Assembly (NCBI GenBank): GCA_904395885.1 | Contig: CAJFOF010000064.1 | Span: forward strand, 1 to 34,176 | Direction: 5' to 3' | Length of the DNA: 34,176 bases | Origin: an uncultured Lachnospiraceae bacterium | Lineage (GTDB): Bacteria; Bacillota; Clostridia; Lachnospirales; Lachnospiraceae | Shown: positions 14,355 to 23,397 of the stretch, piece after piece | How the letters are laid out: every line of letters begins with the position of its first letter | How positions within the stretch are numbered: position 1 is the stretch's first letter | Notes under the pieces: generated by a model | Seen by the model: only the letters and a program-made list of their open reading frames with translations | What the model was told of the DNA's origin: nothing | Database searches by the model: none | Translations under genes and position numbers: made by a program

Positions 14355-15704
14355 TTATTCATTTCGGATGGCCGCCAGAGGACTCAGCTTCATGGCGCGC
14401 ATGGCCGGCATAAATCCGGCGCCCATTCCTACAACAATGGCAAAAACAATGGCAAGACCTACCAGCCACAGGGGAATCCTGGAGATATCTCCTTCCATTC
14501 CGGACATCGCCTGGGCAATTCCTCCAATGTGGTTAATCAGATAGGAAATTCCATAACTGAGGCCGATCCCTATCACTCCTCCGGCCAGCCCAATAAACCC
14601 TGACTCTATGAGAAACATATTCCGAATGTTTCTCATATCGCAGCCAAGGACTTTCATAACCCCTATCTCTTTGGTCCTCTCATATATGGACATCATCATC
14701 GTGTTTGCTATGCCGATAGCGGCAACAAAGAGGGAGACAGCACCGATTCCGCCTAACACGGCCTGAATCATTCCCGCCTGCCTCTGCTGGTTCTCAATGC
14801 CCTCAATCATGCTGTTTGCCTGATATCCCATGTCATTGATCGCCTGCTGCACTCCTTTTACGTTGTCCATATCATCCACCTGCACCTTGGCATTGTTATA
14901 TATAAAATAGCTGTAAGGTTTCCCCTTACTGTTTGTAGGCTGCCCCGGTATAGGATTTCTCTTGAAAACCTTTTTGAGCTGAGTTTTAAGCTGTTCAACA
15001 TCCGTATAGATCGAGTAACTGTAGCTGTTATAGGTATCCGTTCCTCCTGCTACAACCCCTACCACATTGAGCATATATTTTTTCGGCGGGCTTACAGAAG
15101 TATCCCCGCTTGGGTACTGGGACTGATAGTAGGCATTCTGGTCAAAAATGACAAAAAACGGCTGACTCATATCCAGCTCTGGAAGTTCCCCTGTCTCGTA
15201 ATAGTACTTTTTCGTCTTACTGTTCATGAAATCCTGAATTACCATGTTCCCGAACACCATCTCCATCTGCTGGGAATTTGGATCCGGATAACGCCCCCCT
15301 TCTTCCAGGGTAATCTTATGGAGAGCCTCCTGACTGACCCCCTGAATATTGGCATATTCGCAGATATACGCCCCCTGGCGGATGATTACCGATGTGGACA
15401 GAGTGGGGGAAACGGATACTACATGATCCAGCTTCGACAGTCTCTCCACTACATCATCCGTAATAAAGCTGTCCTCATTGGAAGCATTGGGATCACTGGA
15501 ATAGTTCTGTGTGACGGTGATCTCCGTCAAACTGGTCCAGGAAGATAATGATTCCATGTTCAGCTCCTGAAGTCCGATTCCCAGAGACATCATGACCACA
15601 ATGGAAGCCGTTCCGATAATAACACCAAGGACAGTCAGAACTGTCCTCAGCTTTCTCCTTTTTAAGTTATTCAGGCTCATGACCAGCAGGTCACAGAATC
15701 TCAT
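14355..15704 (-). CDS. MacB/FtsX-family ABC transporter permease
   Basis: A 449-residue permease. The N-terminal FtsX-type entry is NNLKRRKLRTVLTVLGVIIG with the first membrane helix at about residues 20-45. A large extracytoplasmic MacB-like domain follows (about 50-320). Three C-terminal helices come next, holding the conserved ERTKEIGVMKVLGC loop, and the end is MRAMKLSPLAAIRNE. This is a mechanotransmission-type transporter, not a classic channel. It overlaps the preceding NEW3-like gene by 14 nt. Together with the ATPase at 17549-18292 it forms a three-gene exporter operon of unknown substrate (cell-envelope peptide or lipoprotein are possibilities). Confidence 0.93.
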   Translation of the reverse strand: MRFCDLLVMSLNNLKRRKLRTVLTVLGVIIGTASIVVMMSLGIGLQELNMESLSSWTSLTEITVTQNYSSDPNASNEDSFITDDVVERLSKLDHVVSVSPTLSTSVIIRQGAYICEYANIQGVSQEALHKITLEEGGRYPDPNSQQMEMVFGNMVIQDFMNSKTKKYYYETGELPELDMSQPFFVIFDQNAYYQSQYPSGDTSVSPPKKYMLNVVGVVAGGTDTYNSYSYSIYTDVEQLKTQLKKVFKRNPIPGQPTNSKGKPYSYFIYNNAKVQVDDMDNVKGVQQAINDMGYQANSMIEGIENQQRQAGMIQAVLGGIGAVSLFVAAIGIANTMMMSIYERTKEIGVMKVLGCDMRNIRNMFLIESGFIGLAGGVIGIGLSYGISYLINHIGGIAQAMSGMEGDISRIPLWLVGLAIVFAIVVGMGAGFMPAMRAMKLSPLAAIRNE

Positions 15705-17562
15705 CGTCGTCTATCCCCTCTTCTTCCGCACGCTGCTGCTTTTTGCTCTTTCTTTTCTTAACAATTTTTACCACAACGGCGCTCATAACGGCCACCGCAG
15801 CCACAGCTACGACAACACAGACAATCCGCAGAGGCATAGATAAAGCCAGGAACCGATCTTTCAGGGAATTGCCGCCTTCCATATCAACATTTTCCATATT
15901 TCCAGCCTCCATCCCCCAGTCAAAATCCTCCGGAAGCGGTTCCGATACGTAGAGAGACAGTTCTTTTGACACTGTGCTTACATTACCGTTCTCGTCTTCA
16001 TAAGAGATGGTGATGGGAATTTTCCCATCATCCATAGTTGCTGCCACACCTGTAAGCATCGTGTCTACATTGCCGGTCTCTCCCGGTTTGATATTTCCCA
16101 CATAGGTCTCTTCCGTCTGAATGGAATCTGCCTCGAATTTCGCTGTCACGTTATAGAGCTGGACCTTTCCCGTATTGTTGATTCCAAACATTACGTTGGT
16201 TTCGCCGCCTACATTGATGCTCTCCGGCATGACATCGATGGTTCCGGTACTCAGCCTTGCCTCCTGTTTAACCGGGATGTCTACGGTAACGCTTTCCTCA
16301 GCATTCTTAAATTCCGGGCTGTCGTATTTTTCCTTAATGGTAATGGAATAGGATCTGGGATCCACACCTCCGGAACTCTGAAACTTCATTCGGATCTCTG
16401 TTGTCTGACCGGCTCCAAGGGAATTGACCACCACAGAATTGGAGCCGTCTTCCGTAGTAAACACAGCGCTCTCTGAAACTTTTTCCGATTCCAGCGTAAA
16501 AAGTATGTTGCTGGCCGGAACGTCGGAAGAGGCGTTTTTCATATGTAAAATCAGTTCAAATGTATCGCCGGCATAAATCTCCTCCGGTATCGTCTCATAA
16601 CCGTCTACAATAATCCTGGCCCGGGTTCTGTCGTTGGCGTTAAAATCTCCCAGAGAATCTTCTTTACTTTTGCTGACAATCTGGACATACATCGTCTCCT
16701 CCGCAGTCTGAAGCGGGCCGCCTTCACTTTCTCTGAAAGAAATATTGTACTGAATGGGATAAAAACCTGAATAGCTGTCTTCCCTGATCGCCATGCTGTA
16801 GGGAATCGCCACCGTCTGTCCCGCTTCAATCACATCATAGTGGCGATCGTAATTTCCGTCATTGATATTAAACGGAAATTTTGTACTGTCTGCGTCCAGA
16901 ACCATACTGACCGTCACGTCATATGCTTTCATCTCACTGTCATTTCTCATATTGATAGCAAACTCCATAACATTGGGGTAAGTTCCGTAGGGAGTAGGCT
17001 GACCTTCGCCCAGGACAAAATTGATCTGATGTTCTTCCTCCTCCGATTCTGTCGTTCCCGTAGTCTGGCTGACATAGATATTAATATATTCTTTCGCCCA
17101 ATATTGATCCGTATCCGGTTCTTCCTCACAGTCTATGTAGATGGCAATGGGAATCGAATAATAGCCAGGTTCCAGATCCTTTCGGATGGTAACAGAAAGG
17201 CTGGTGCTCTTGCTCTTCCCCATGTTGATACTGCCCAAGCGCTTCGGCTTAAAGGTATCCTGGGTCACTTCAAAAGGATAATTGCTGACCGTGTAATCGC
17301 CGTTGGAATCGTCGGACATAATCTGATTAAACTCAAAAATATCGGCACACAGTCCAACCCATACGCCTTCCATGTCTTCCGCTCCGGCGTTGATAGTAAC
17401 AGGAATGCTTAAAGACTTCCCAACCTTTCCCTCCGGAATTTTTTTTGCCACCAGATACTGGTTGCTTCCAACATCCATATAGGCCGCCATAACTGTAGCC
17501 GGTACTGCCAGTGTGAGGGCAATCACCATAAAAATTGCCGTAATCAGTTTATTCTTCTTCAT
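15691..17562 (-). CDS. Secreted NEW3/CARDB-like membrane-anchored protein (exporter partner)
   Basis: A 623-residue protein with a signal peptide (MKKNKLITAIFMVIALTLAVPATVMA). Several Ig-like repeats follow (about residues 30-555) with COG1361/NEW3-style motifs such as AGDTFELILHMKN, AGQTTEIRMKF and GGETNVMFGINNTG. One membrane helix comes next (about 579-601) and a Lys/Glu-rich cytoplasmic tail ending EEEGIDDDEIL. It overlaps the upstream ATPase gene by 14 nt and the downstream permease gene by 14 nt, so all three should be translated together. It probably forms the external part of the exporter. It has the same overall design as the 398-residue protein inside the sigK element. Confidence 0.88.
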   Translation of the reverse strand: MKKNKLITAIFMVIALTLAVPATVMAAYMDVGSNQYLVAKKIPEGKVGKSLSIPVTINAGAEDMEGVWVGLCADIFEFNQIMSDDSNGDYTVSNYPFEVTQDTFKPKRLGSINMGKSKSTSLSVTIRKDLEPGYYSIPIAIYIDCEEEPDTDQYWAKEYINIYVSQTTGTTESEEEEHQINFVLGEGQPTPYGTYPNVMEFAINMRNDSEMKAYDVTVSMVLDADSTKFPFNINDGNYDRHYDVIEAGQTVAIPYSMAIREDSYSGFYPIQYNISFRESEGGPLQTAEETMYVQIVSKSKEDSLGDFNANDRTRARIIVDGYETIPEEIYAGDTFELILHMKNASSDVPASNILFTLESEKVSESAVFTTEDGSNSVVVNSLGAGQTTEIRMKFQSSGGVDPRSYSITIKEKYDSPEFKNAEESVTVDIPVKQEARLSTGTIDVMPESINVGGETNVMFGINNTGKVQLYNVTAKFEADSIQTEETYVGNIKPGETGNVDTMLTGVAATMDDGKIPITISYEDENGNVSTVSKELSLYVSEPLPEDFDWGMEAGNMENVDMEGGNSLKDRFLALSMPLRIVCVVVAVAAVAVMSAVVVKIVKKRKSKKQQRAEEEGIDDDEIL

Positions 17563-18292
17563 CTCGTTTATCCTCCCAAGCCGCGTCTTCCCGCGGTGTG
17601 TTGATCGTAATATCTACTATTTTTCCATCTATAATCCGTATCTGACGATCCGCATAGGAAGCCAGATTATTGTCATGAGTTACCATCACCAGCGTTTGAT
17701 GACGCTTGCGAACGATCTGCTGCATCAGCCGCATAACTTCCATAGTCGTTCGGGAATCCAGATTTCCCGTAGGCTCATCTGCAAATATAATCTGAGGATT
17801 TACCACTAACGCCCTGGCGATCCCCACTCTCTGCTGCTGTCCTCCCGACATCTGGTTGGGCATATGGCGGGCCTGCTCTCCGACACCTACCAAATTCAGA
17901 TATTTCTGTGCCCTGGCGATCCGCTCCCTCTTGGCCATTCCCCGGAAAGAGAGGGGAAGCGCCACATTTTCCACGGCATTCATCGTATTCAGAAGATTAT
18001 ACGCCTGAAAAATAAATCCGACTTTTTCTCTCCGAAAAGCTACCAACTCCTTTTCTGACAGCTTTTCTATGTGTTTTCCGGAAATGACGATCTCGCCCTT
18101 CGTCGGCTTTTCCAGTCCTGCCAGCATGTTTAACAGTGTTGACTTCCCGGAACCAGAAGTACCTACAATCGCACAGAATTCCCCTTTATAAATTTCAAAA
18201 TCCACGCCGTTCAGAGCACGAACCTTCGTCTCTCCTACACAATATATCTTATATAGATTCTTGACCTGGATAATCGGTATTGTTTCCTTCAA
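17549..18292 (-). CDS. LolD/MacB-type ABC transporter ATP-binding protein
   Basis: A 247-residue ATPase. Walker A is GTSGSGKST, the Q-loop is FIFQAYNLL, the signature is MSGGQQQRVGIARAL, Walker B is IIFADEPTGNLDS and the switch His is in VTHD. This subfamily pairs with FtsX/MacB permeases, as here. The start is TTG at 18292, supported by AGGAGGT nine bases upstream. No ATG occurs near. It is first in the operon with the NEW3-like protein and permease. I found no clear promoter in the 115-bp gap before it. Confidence 0.95.
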   Translation of the reverse strand: MKETIPIIQVKNLYKIYCVGETKVRALNGVDFEIYKGEFCAIVGTSGSGKSTLLNMLAGLEKPTKGEIVISGKHIEKLSEKELVAFRREKVGFIFQAYNLLNTMNAVENVALPLSFRGMAKRERIARAQKYLNLVGVGEQARHMPNQMSGGQQQRVGIARALVVNPQIIFADEPTGNLDSRTTMEVMRLMQQIVRKRHQTLVMVTHDNNLASYADRQIRIIDGKIVDITINTPREDAAWEDKRDEEE

Positions 18293-18407
18293 ATTTTGCC
18301 GACCTCCTGCTGTTTTATCCTGACGTCATCATACCATAAGCTGCCATATCCGTCCCTATAAAATTTCTTACAGAGTCCTTAAGATTACCTGACACTTATT
18401 TTCCCGA

Positions 18408-19220
18408 TCACGGCTCCGAAATTCGTCCCACCTTTGTAATCCTTCTGTGAAATTCTTCCAGATATTCTTCCGGTGACAGATACTGATCTTTATTCATCCG
18501 ATACGCCGGATTCCACATATTGACCACTATGATTGCCGTCCTGTCCGGGTCTGACGTATGGCGGTAATTTTTATCCGCTGTAAACTGATAATCTTCTACT
18601 GTGTTTTTCCAGATCATCTGCTCTTTCTTGTTGCGAATCATCTTCTTATTGTGGAAGGCCTCTTTCACTACCATGCGAAAAATTTCTTCTCCTCCGCAAA
18701 CAATCACTTTAGGCGAGAGAAGGCGAATCTCCTGTTTTATAAATTCGATATACTCATAGCCGTAATTCATCCAGATACTGTCCGAAACTTCTTTTCCGCC
18801 TCTCTTATTAATGTACAGGACAGCCAGGGTTCTCATGACTTCCTCATTCGACATGGCCTCCGCGCCCTCTCCCAGCAGAAGGCGCTGCATACCGGCCAGA
18901 TAACCGCATTCATCTTCCCATCCTCTCCTGTAATTCCGGTAATCTCTTCGTATGTCCGTCAGCACCGGAAATGTCAGACCTTTTTGAATGTAGTGTTTCA
19001 GACTAGGTTCTTTCAGAACATAAAGGACACCAGAGTATTTCTCCGGATCAATTTTTCCGTCTATATGAAAACTTCTTGGATCAATTTCTTCGTAGCAGGT
19101 TTTTCCCTGTGGATTCTCCTCCATCATCTGAGAAGTCTGCCAGAGTACAAACAATTCCTCTGTGGAACAGCAATCCCCAGCCAGACCCTCCAGTACAATC
19201 TGCTCCAGCGTTTTTGCCAT
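18408..19220 (-). CDS. Conserved-looking hypothetical protein, possible uracil-DNA-glycosylase-like fold
   Basis: A 270-residue soluble protein without signal or membrane segments. Features that recall the UDG superfamily are a hydrophobic strand ending in a charged turn (GVLYVLKEPS), a central LSPKVIVCGGEEIFR strand-loop, and a late strand with Asn/Pro (IIVVNMWNPAYRM), where UDGs have HPS-like motifs. The classic catalytic motifs are not clearly present, so enzymatic activity cannot be claimed. It stands alone between the exporter operon and pyrBI, both separated by intergenic gaps of 115-200 bp. Confidence 0.7.
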   Translation of the reverse strand: MAKTLEQIVLEGLAGDCCSTEELFVLWQTSQMMEENPQGKTCYEEIDPRSFHIDGKIDPEKYSGVLYVLKEPSLKHYIQKGLTFPVLTDIRRDYRNYRRGWEDECGYLAGMQRLLLGEGAEAMSNEEVMRTLAVLYINKRGGKEVSDSIWMNYGYEYIEFIKQEIRLLSPKVIVCGGEEIFRMVVKEAFHNKKMIRNKKEQMIWKNTVEDYQFTADKNYRHTSDPDRTAIIVVNMWNPAYRMNKDQYLSPEEYLEEFHRRITKVGRISEP

Positions 19221-19325
19221 CTGTCATCCAACCTTTCCTTTTCCGAACGATTACCCACGCAGCATTTTACCGTACGGTTCTGCATGGATGAACCGTTATC
19301 CATTTTATCATATTTTCATAAAAAA

Positions 19326-19357
19326 TTGTAGAAATTTCTCTCTGAATGCTGTATAAT
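19326..19357 (+). promoter_or_regulatory. Possible promoter of pyrBI
   Basis: A perfect -10 TATAAT lies at 19352-19357. The best -35 (TTGTAG, 19326-19331) is 20 bp away, longer than normal. The leader of ~55 nt to the pyrB ATG shows no clear attenuator or PyrR site. Confidence 0.45.
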
Positions 19358-19419
19358 ACGGTAGAGTTCAGGGAGAAACGTTCCCGCCTAAATAAACCAT
19401 CACCAAAAAGGAGAGCTAC

Positions 19420-20352
19420 ATGAAATCTATAAGGCATTTATTAAATCCGTTAGACCTCTCTGTGGAAGAAATCGATACTCTATTGGATCTCGCTTCTGAT
19501 ATTGAGCACAATCTTCCCAAATACGCTCACGTATGTGACGGCAAAAAGTTAGCTACCTGCTTTTATGAACCGAGCACCCGCACCCGATTAAGTTTTGAAT
19601 CTGCAATGCTTAATTTAGGGGGCAGTGTCCTCGGTTTTTCTTCTGCTGATTCCAGCTCTGCTGCCAAGGGAGAAAGTGTCGCCGATACCATCCGGGTCAT
19701 CTCCTGTTACGCTGATATCTGCGCTATGCGCCATCCCAAGGAGGGAGCGCCCAGAGTTGCGGCTGAATTTTCCTCAATCCCGGTAATCAATGCCGGAGAC
19801 GGCGGCCACCAGCACCCGACCCAGACTCTGACAGATCTTCTGACGATCCGCTCTCTCAAAGGGCGATTGGATAATCTGACCATCGGTTTCTGCGGAGATC
19901 TGAAATTTGGCCGGACTGTTCATTCTCTGATTCACGCCATGGTTCGGTATCCCAATGTTCGCTTTGTCCTCATCTCCCCGCCGGAGCTGAGAATTCCCGA
20001 ATACTTAAGGGACGATGTTCTGCTGGCAAATCACATTGAATTTAAAGAAGTTGGCAATCTGGATGAGGCTCTTCCCGAACTGGACATTCTGTATATGACC
20101 CGCGTTCAGAGAGAACGGTTCTTCAATGAAGAAGACTATATCCGTTTAAAAGACTGCTATATCCTGGATCGCAAAAAGATGAAGATGGCCAAGCCTGACA
20201 TGTTTATTCTCCATCCGCTCCCCAGAGTCAACGAAATTTCAGTGGAAGTGGATAACGACCCCAGAGCCGCTTACTTTAAGCAGGCCCAATACGGGGTATA
20301 TGTGCGGATGGCTTTGATCATGACATTGTTGGAGGTGGAAAAACCATGCTAA
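19420..20352 (+). CDS. pyrB: Aspartate carbamoyltransferase catalytic subunit
   Basis: Condenses carbamoyl phosphate with aspartate, the committed step of pyrimidine synthesis. A 310-residue protein with the carbamoyl-phosphate site STRTRLSFE, the loop SSAAKGES, the [11 protein letters not shown] motif and the aspartate-side motif [10 protein letters not shown] near the C-terminus. AAGGAGAG precedes the ATG. It overlaps pyrI by 7 nt, so the two chains should form the allosteric ATCase complex. Confidence 0.97.
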   Translation: MKSIRHLLNPLDLSVEEIDTLLDLASDIEHNLPKYAHVCDGKKLATCFYEPSTRTRLSFESAMLNLGGSVLGFSSADSSSAAKGESVADTIRVISCYADICAMRHPKEGAPRVAAEFSSIPVINAGDGGHQHPTQTLTDLLTIRSLKGRLDNLTIGFCGDLKFGRTVHSLIHAMVRYPNVRFVLISPPELRIPEYLRDDVLLANHIEFKEVGNLDEALPELDILYMTRVQRERFFNEEDYIRLKDCYILDRKKMKMAKPDMFILHPLPRVNEISVEVDNDPRAAYFKQAQYGVYVRMALIMTLLEVEKPC

Positions 20353-20780
20353 ATATCAGCGGATTAAAAGAAGGCATTGTGCTGGATCACATTGAGGCAG
20401 GCAAGAGCCTGGATATTTATTACCACCTGGGACTTGACAAGCTTGAATGTCAGGTAGCGATCATTAAAAATGCCCGCAGCAACAAAATGGGGCGTAAAGA
20501 TATCATCAAGATAGAGGGCGGTCTGGACACAATTGATTTAAAGGTTTTAGGTTATATTGATCACAACATTACCGTCAATATTATTCGCGACAGTAAAATA
20601 ATAGAAAAAAAGCGCCTGGAACTTCCAGAACGCATTACCAATGTGATTCACTGCAAAAACCCGCGATGCATCACTTCCATCGAGCAGGGACTTCCCCACA
20701 TCTTCTATCTTTCTGACAAAAATACAGAAACCTACCGTTGTCTTTACTGCGATGAACAGTACGGAAAAACTCAGAAATAA
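20346..20780 (+). CDS. pyrI: Aspartate carbamoyltransferase regulatory subunit
   Basis: A 144-residue regulatory chain that binds nucleotide effectors (CTP/ATP) and links catalytic trimers. The N-terminal allosteric domain starts near [16 protein letters not shown]. The C-terminal zinc domain has four cysteines in the pairs CKNPRC and CLYC. It overlaps pyrB by 7 nt. It ends 9 bp from the 3' end of the convergent RNase P RNA gene. Confidence 0.96.
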   Translation: MLNISGLKEGIVLDHIEAGKSLDIYYHLGLDKLECQVAIIKNARSNKMGRKDIIKIEGGLDTIDLKVLGYIDHNITVNIIRDSKIIEKKRLELPERITNVIHCKNPRCITSIEQGLPHIFYLSDKNTETYRCLYCDEQYGKTQK

Positions 20781-20788
20781 AAAGTTTT

Positions 20789-21131
20789 GAGTAAGACGAT
20801 AAGCCGGGTTATGTCGTTGGATGGTCATCTATCTAGGGCTGCCGTCACCGGCAGCCTCAAGCGACCTACCCGGAGGCAGACGGGCCGCCTTATGCCTCCT
20901 GTTCGGTCTTGCTTCAGATGGGGTTTACATGTGCCCCGCCTGTTACCAGCCGGGCGGTAGTCTCTTACACTGCCTTTCCACCCTTACCGCAGTACTTGCG
21001 GCGGTTTATTTCTGTTGCACTTTCCTTAGGGTCGCCCCCACCAGACGTTATCTGGCATCCTGCCCTGTGAAGCCCGGACTTTCCTCTCCTGCGGCCTTTC
21101 GGTTCCGCAGCAGCGACCATCTGTCTTACTC
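20789..21131 (-). ncRNA. rnpB: RNase P RNA (bacterial, type A-like)
   Basis: This is the catalytic RNA that trims tRNA 5' ends. The ends GAGTAAGAC and GTCTTACTC pair as P1. The 5' region carries GAGGAAAGTCCGGGC. Inside are the conserved AGGAAAGTGC and ACAGAAA blocks. The 3' part has the P4 strand GGTAG-type segment and the ATAGATGACC and AACCCGGCTTAT regions. About 343 nt is a normal length. It has its own promoter and converges with pyrI. Confidence 0.96.
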
Positions 21132-21142
21132 AAAACATGGGT

Positions 21143-21171
21143 ATCATACCATACTTTTCTATTCTTGTCCA
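21143..21171 (-). promoter_or_regulatory. SigA-type promoter of rnpB
   Basis: -35 TGGACA (21166-21171) and -10 TATGAT (21143-21148) lie 17 bp apart on the minus strand, just upstream of the RNA's 5' end. The -35 overlaps the stop region of the upstream hypothetical gene. Confidence 0.75.
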
Positions 21172-22139
21172 GTCAGGAAAATGGTCTTTTCACTTGCCTC
21201 CACTTTTGGAAAAAGTACCATCCATTCCGTTTCGTCCTGAGGTTCAAAATGAAGGGAAGAGCAGACGGTTTCCTCACCGGAGTCACCATGCTTCTCTTTA
21301 ACAGCAAAGACAGAAACGCCTATCGCGCCTCCCGACGTTCCCTCCGCCTTTTTTCTCGGTTCGTCGCTCATCCGGCAATCCCGGATCACCGGCCTGACCG
21401 CCTTGTCTCCTACTGCCTCTCCTCCGTCCCAGTCCTGAATCTCATAGGTCAGAATCTGGAACTGTCTGGGCCATTCCATCCCTTCCCGGCACATTTCTTC
21501 CTTCAAAACAGAAGCCTCACAGCCTTTAATTTCAATCCGGCACGAAATCCCGACAGGATTTTGGATCTGGACCTGTTGGCACCCGCAGCCCGGTTTTGTA
21601 ACAAAGCGCGGAACCCCCTCATAGTAAACCGGAAGCGCTTTTAATGTTACCGATAATACTTCTGCTTCCTCCGCCTTTCCCTCTGGCCAGGGAAAAGAAA
21701 TTCTGTCAAACTGCCATGCCCGGCATCTGTCGCATGAGTAGGCCTCCATCAACTCTTCTGCTTCCTGAGAATTGGCCTCCTCCTTGCCCAGGCCATACCA
21801 GGCCATGCTGCTCAGTCTTTCCCGCTCATAGATTTTCCCATCTACAGTCAAGGTCGCCGTGTAATCCCTTGCAAAGGGATTTTCTCTTTTTATTTGAGCT
21901 TCCTGTCCCGGATCTACCTCTTCTTTTTCCAACAAAGGCTTCCATTTTTTATAATAAGCCTCTAAAATCTCCTTTGGCACGCTCCTGCACAGATCAAGAA
22001 CAATCCCCTCTTTGCATAAATAGGCTGCGGGAATTTTCCATTCCATACCGTACCAGACAACCGACCGATTCAGCTCTCGTTTCAGCGGAATTTCCGCCGA
22101 TTGCTCTTTCCTAAAAAATCCACCGTAATTTACTTTCAT
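21159..22139 (-). CDS. Hypothetical protein of unknown function
   Basis: A 326-residue protein, soluble, without signal peptide, that I cannot assign to a family. It has Cys-rich spots (CDRCRAW near residue 135; PGCGCQQVQ near 190) and a beta-rich, aromatic middle region. A low-complexity Arg/Lys/Gly segment near 260-275 follows (EPRKKAEGTSGG). Its start overlaps the end of the SGNH hydrolase gene by 4 nt (ATGA type), so it is co-translated with it. Its stop lies inside the rnpB promoter. The function may relate to the hydrolase. Confidence 0.75.
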   Translation of the reverse strand: MKVNYGGFFRKEQSAEIPLKRELNRSVVWYGMEWKIPAAYLCKEGIVLDLCRSVPKEILEAYYKKWKPLLEKEEVDPGQEAQIKRENPFARDYTATLTVDGKIYERERLSSMAWYGLGKEEANSQEAEELMEAYSCDRCRAWQFDRISFPWPEGKAEEAEVLSVTLKALPVYYEGVPRFVTKPGCGCQQVQIQNPVGISCRIEIKGCEASVLKEEMCREGMEWPRQFQILTYEIQDWDGGEAVGDKAVRPVIRDCRMSDEPRKKAEGTSGGAIGVSVFAVKEKHGDSGEETVCSSLHFEPQDETEWMVLFPKVEASEKTIFLTGQE

Positions 22140-22768
22140 TGTAATCCCCTCTTTATGATTTCATAAATTGCGTCGGCCATCGCTCTATGGTTCTCCCCAT
22201 CCATATGGAGCTGATCCAGTTCGCTTGGGCCTGCCACTTTGGCCCCGTCCAGGAACAGGCATCCATACTGCCGTGCTATCTCTTCATATAATGGTCCCAG
22301 GCAGCGGGATTTCTCAGGCGACTCACTGTCAAAACTGACGTAAGGAGACGTCTCGATCCGATCTCCAATATAAATTGGAGATACCAACAGAATCCTGGGT
22401 ACCTGCGCCCACGGGCCATAGTCAAAATTAAGAACCAATTTGCATAATGCCTCCGCACCCCTTGCAATTACTTTGGGTGAAGCGTGAAAAAATGCTTTGC
22501 AGTCGTTGGTTCCCAAACTGATAATTACCAGATCCAGCGGTCTGTGGCTGGTCAGAGCAATGGGCAGCGCGGCAATTCCCCTGCGGTTTGGCTCCAAAGG
22601 ATCGTCCCACACCGTCGTCCTTCCCCCCATACCTTCTTCAATCACATACCAGTCATCTCCGAGAAGTTTCTGAAGTCTCCCTGGCCAGCGAACCTCTCGC
22701 CCGTGGCGGCCTCCCTCCGGATTTGTGCCAAAGGTATTGGAATCGCCAAAACAAAGTATGTTTTTCAT
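22136..22768 (-). CDS. SGNH/GDSL-family hydrolase (esterase-like)
   Basis: A 210-residue SGNH hydrolase. Block I is FGDSNTFG with nucleophile S9. Block II Gly is in GMGGRTT, block III is GTND, and block V is the late DQLHMDGENH, which gives the catalytic Asp and His. There is no signal peptide, so it should act in the cytoplasm, perhaps as a deacetylase or acyl esterase. The substrate cannot be told. AGGAG precedes the ATG. It overlaps the downstream hypothetical gene by 4 nt. Confidence 0.93.
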   Translation of the reverse strand: MKNILCFGDSNTFGTNPEGGRHGREVRWPGRLQKLLGDDWYVIEEGMGGRTTVWDDPLEPNRRGIAALPIALTSHRPLDLVIISLGTNDCKAFFHASPKVIARGAEALCKLVLNFDYGPWAQVPRILLVSPIYIGDRIETSPYVSFDSESPEKSRCLGPLYEEIARQYGCLFLDGAKVAGPSELDQLHMDGENHRAMADAIYEIIKRGLQ

Positions 22769-22786
22769 AGCATTTTCTCCTATCTC

Positions 22787-23383
22787 TTAATCGTCTGTTT
22801 GCCTAATGATTTTTGGAAGAACCAGCTTTGTAAACTCTCCAGGATGTCGGCAGAATTCTTCCTTTCGGAAAGCAAACGGATTTCCGGAAAGATCCGTTCC
22901 GTGCAGAGAGTCATTTTCACTTCTGTCCAGCTTTTCTATTTCTTCCGCTGGAATCGCGATCATTTTTTCCACTTCCTCTCCCGGAGCAAAGGCCGGAATA
23001 TCCATTTGGTACAGGTAAACATGGGCGAATTCCCGGTCGTTAAAATTCCCTTCCAGAATTTCCTCCCTCACCATTCCCAGATAACTCAGACGATTTTTCT
23101 CTATCCTGACGCCAGTTTCCTCAAAGGCCTCCCGGACAGCTGCGTCTTCCGGTTTCTCCCCCGCATCCACATGACCTGTGGAAGCAATATCGTAAAAGCC
23201 GGGAAAATCTGCTTTTGAAAATGCCCGCTGCTGGAAATAAATCCAGTCCCGGCCCCCCATTCTGCATATCATCCAGCAATGAATCACCTCATGCCACAGG
23301 CCGTTTCGATGGACATCATTTCTGGAGGCTTCCCCGATACAGTTGTGATCCCCATCGTAAATTGTAAGCCTCTCTTCTGTCAT
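22787..23383 (-). CDS. Nudix hydrolase
   Basis: A 198-residue protein. The Nudix box begins at G70 (GHVDAGEKPEDAA) and continues REAFEETGV, with all key Glu residues. The N-terminal part (IYDGDHNCIGEASRNDVH ... WHEVIHCW) resembles the YfcD/IPP-isomerase-like Nudix branch. The substrate (nucleotide or sugar diphosphate) is not defined. GGAGG precedes the ATG. It is 14 bp from the upstream kinase gene and 18 bp from the next gene, suggesting one transcript. Confidence 0.93.
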   Translation of the reverse strand: MTEERLTIYDGDHNCIGEASRNDVHRNGLWHEVIHCWMICRMGGRDWIYFQQRAFSKADFPGFYDIASTGHVDAGEKPEDAAVREAFEETGVRIEKNRLSYLGMVREEILEGNFNDREFAHVYLYQMDIPAFAPGEEVEKMIAIPAEEIEKLDRSENDSLHGTDLSGNPFAFRKEEFCRHPGEFTKLVLPKIIRQTDD

Positions 23384-23397
23384 TTTGTTTTCCTCCT

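Noticed and set aside
20789..21131. Open frame across 20821-21240 on the plus strand
   Set aside because: It lies on the strand opposite the RNase P RNA, whose conserved blocks and P1 ends are clear.
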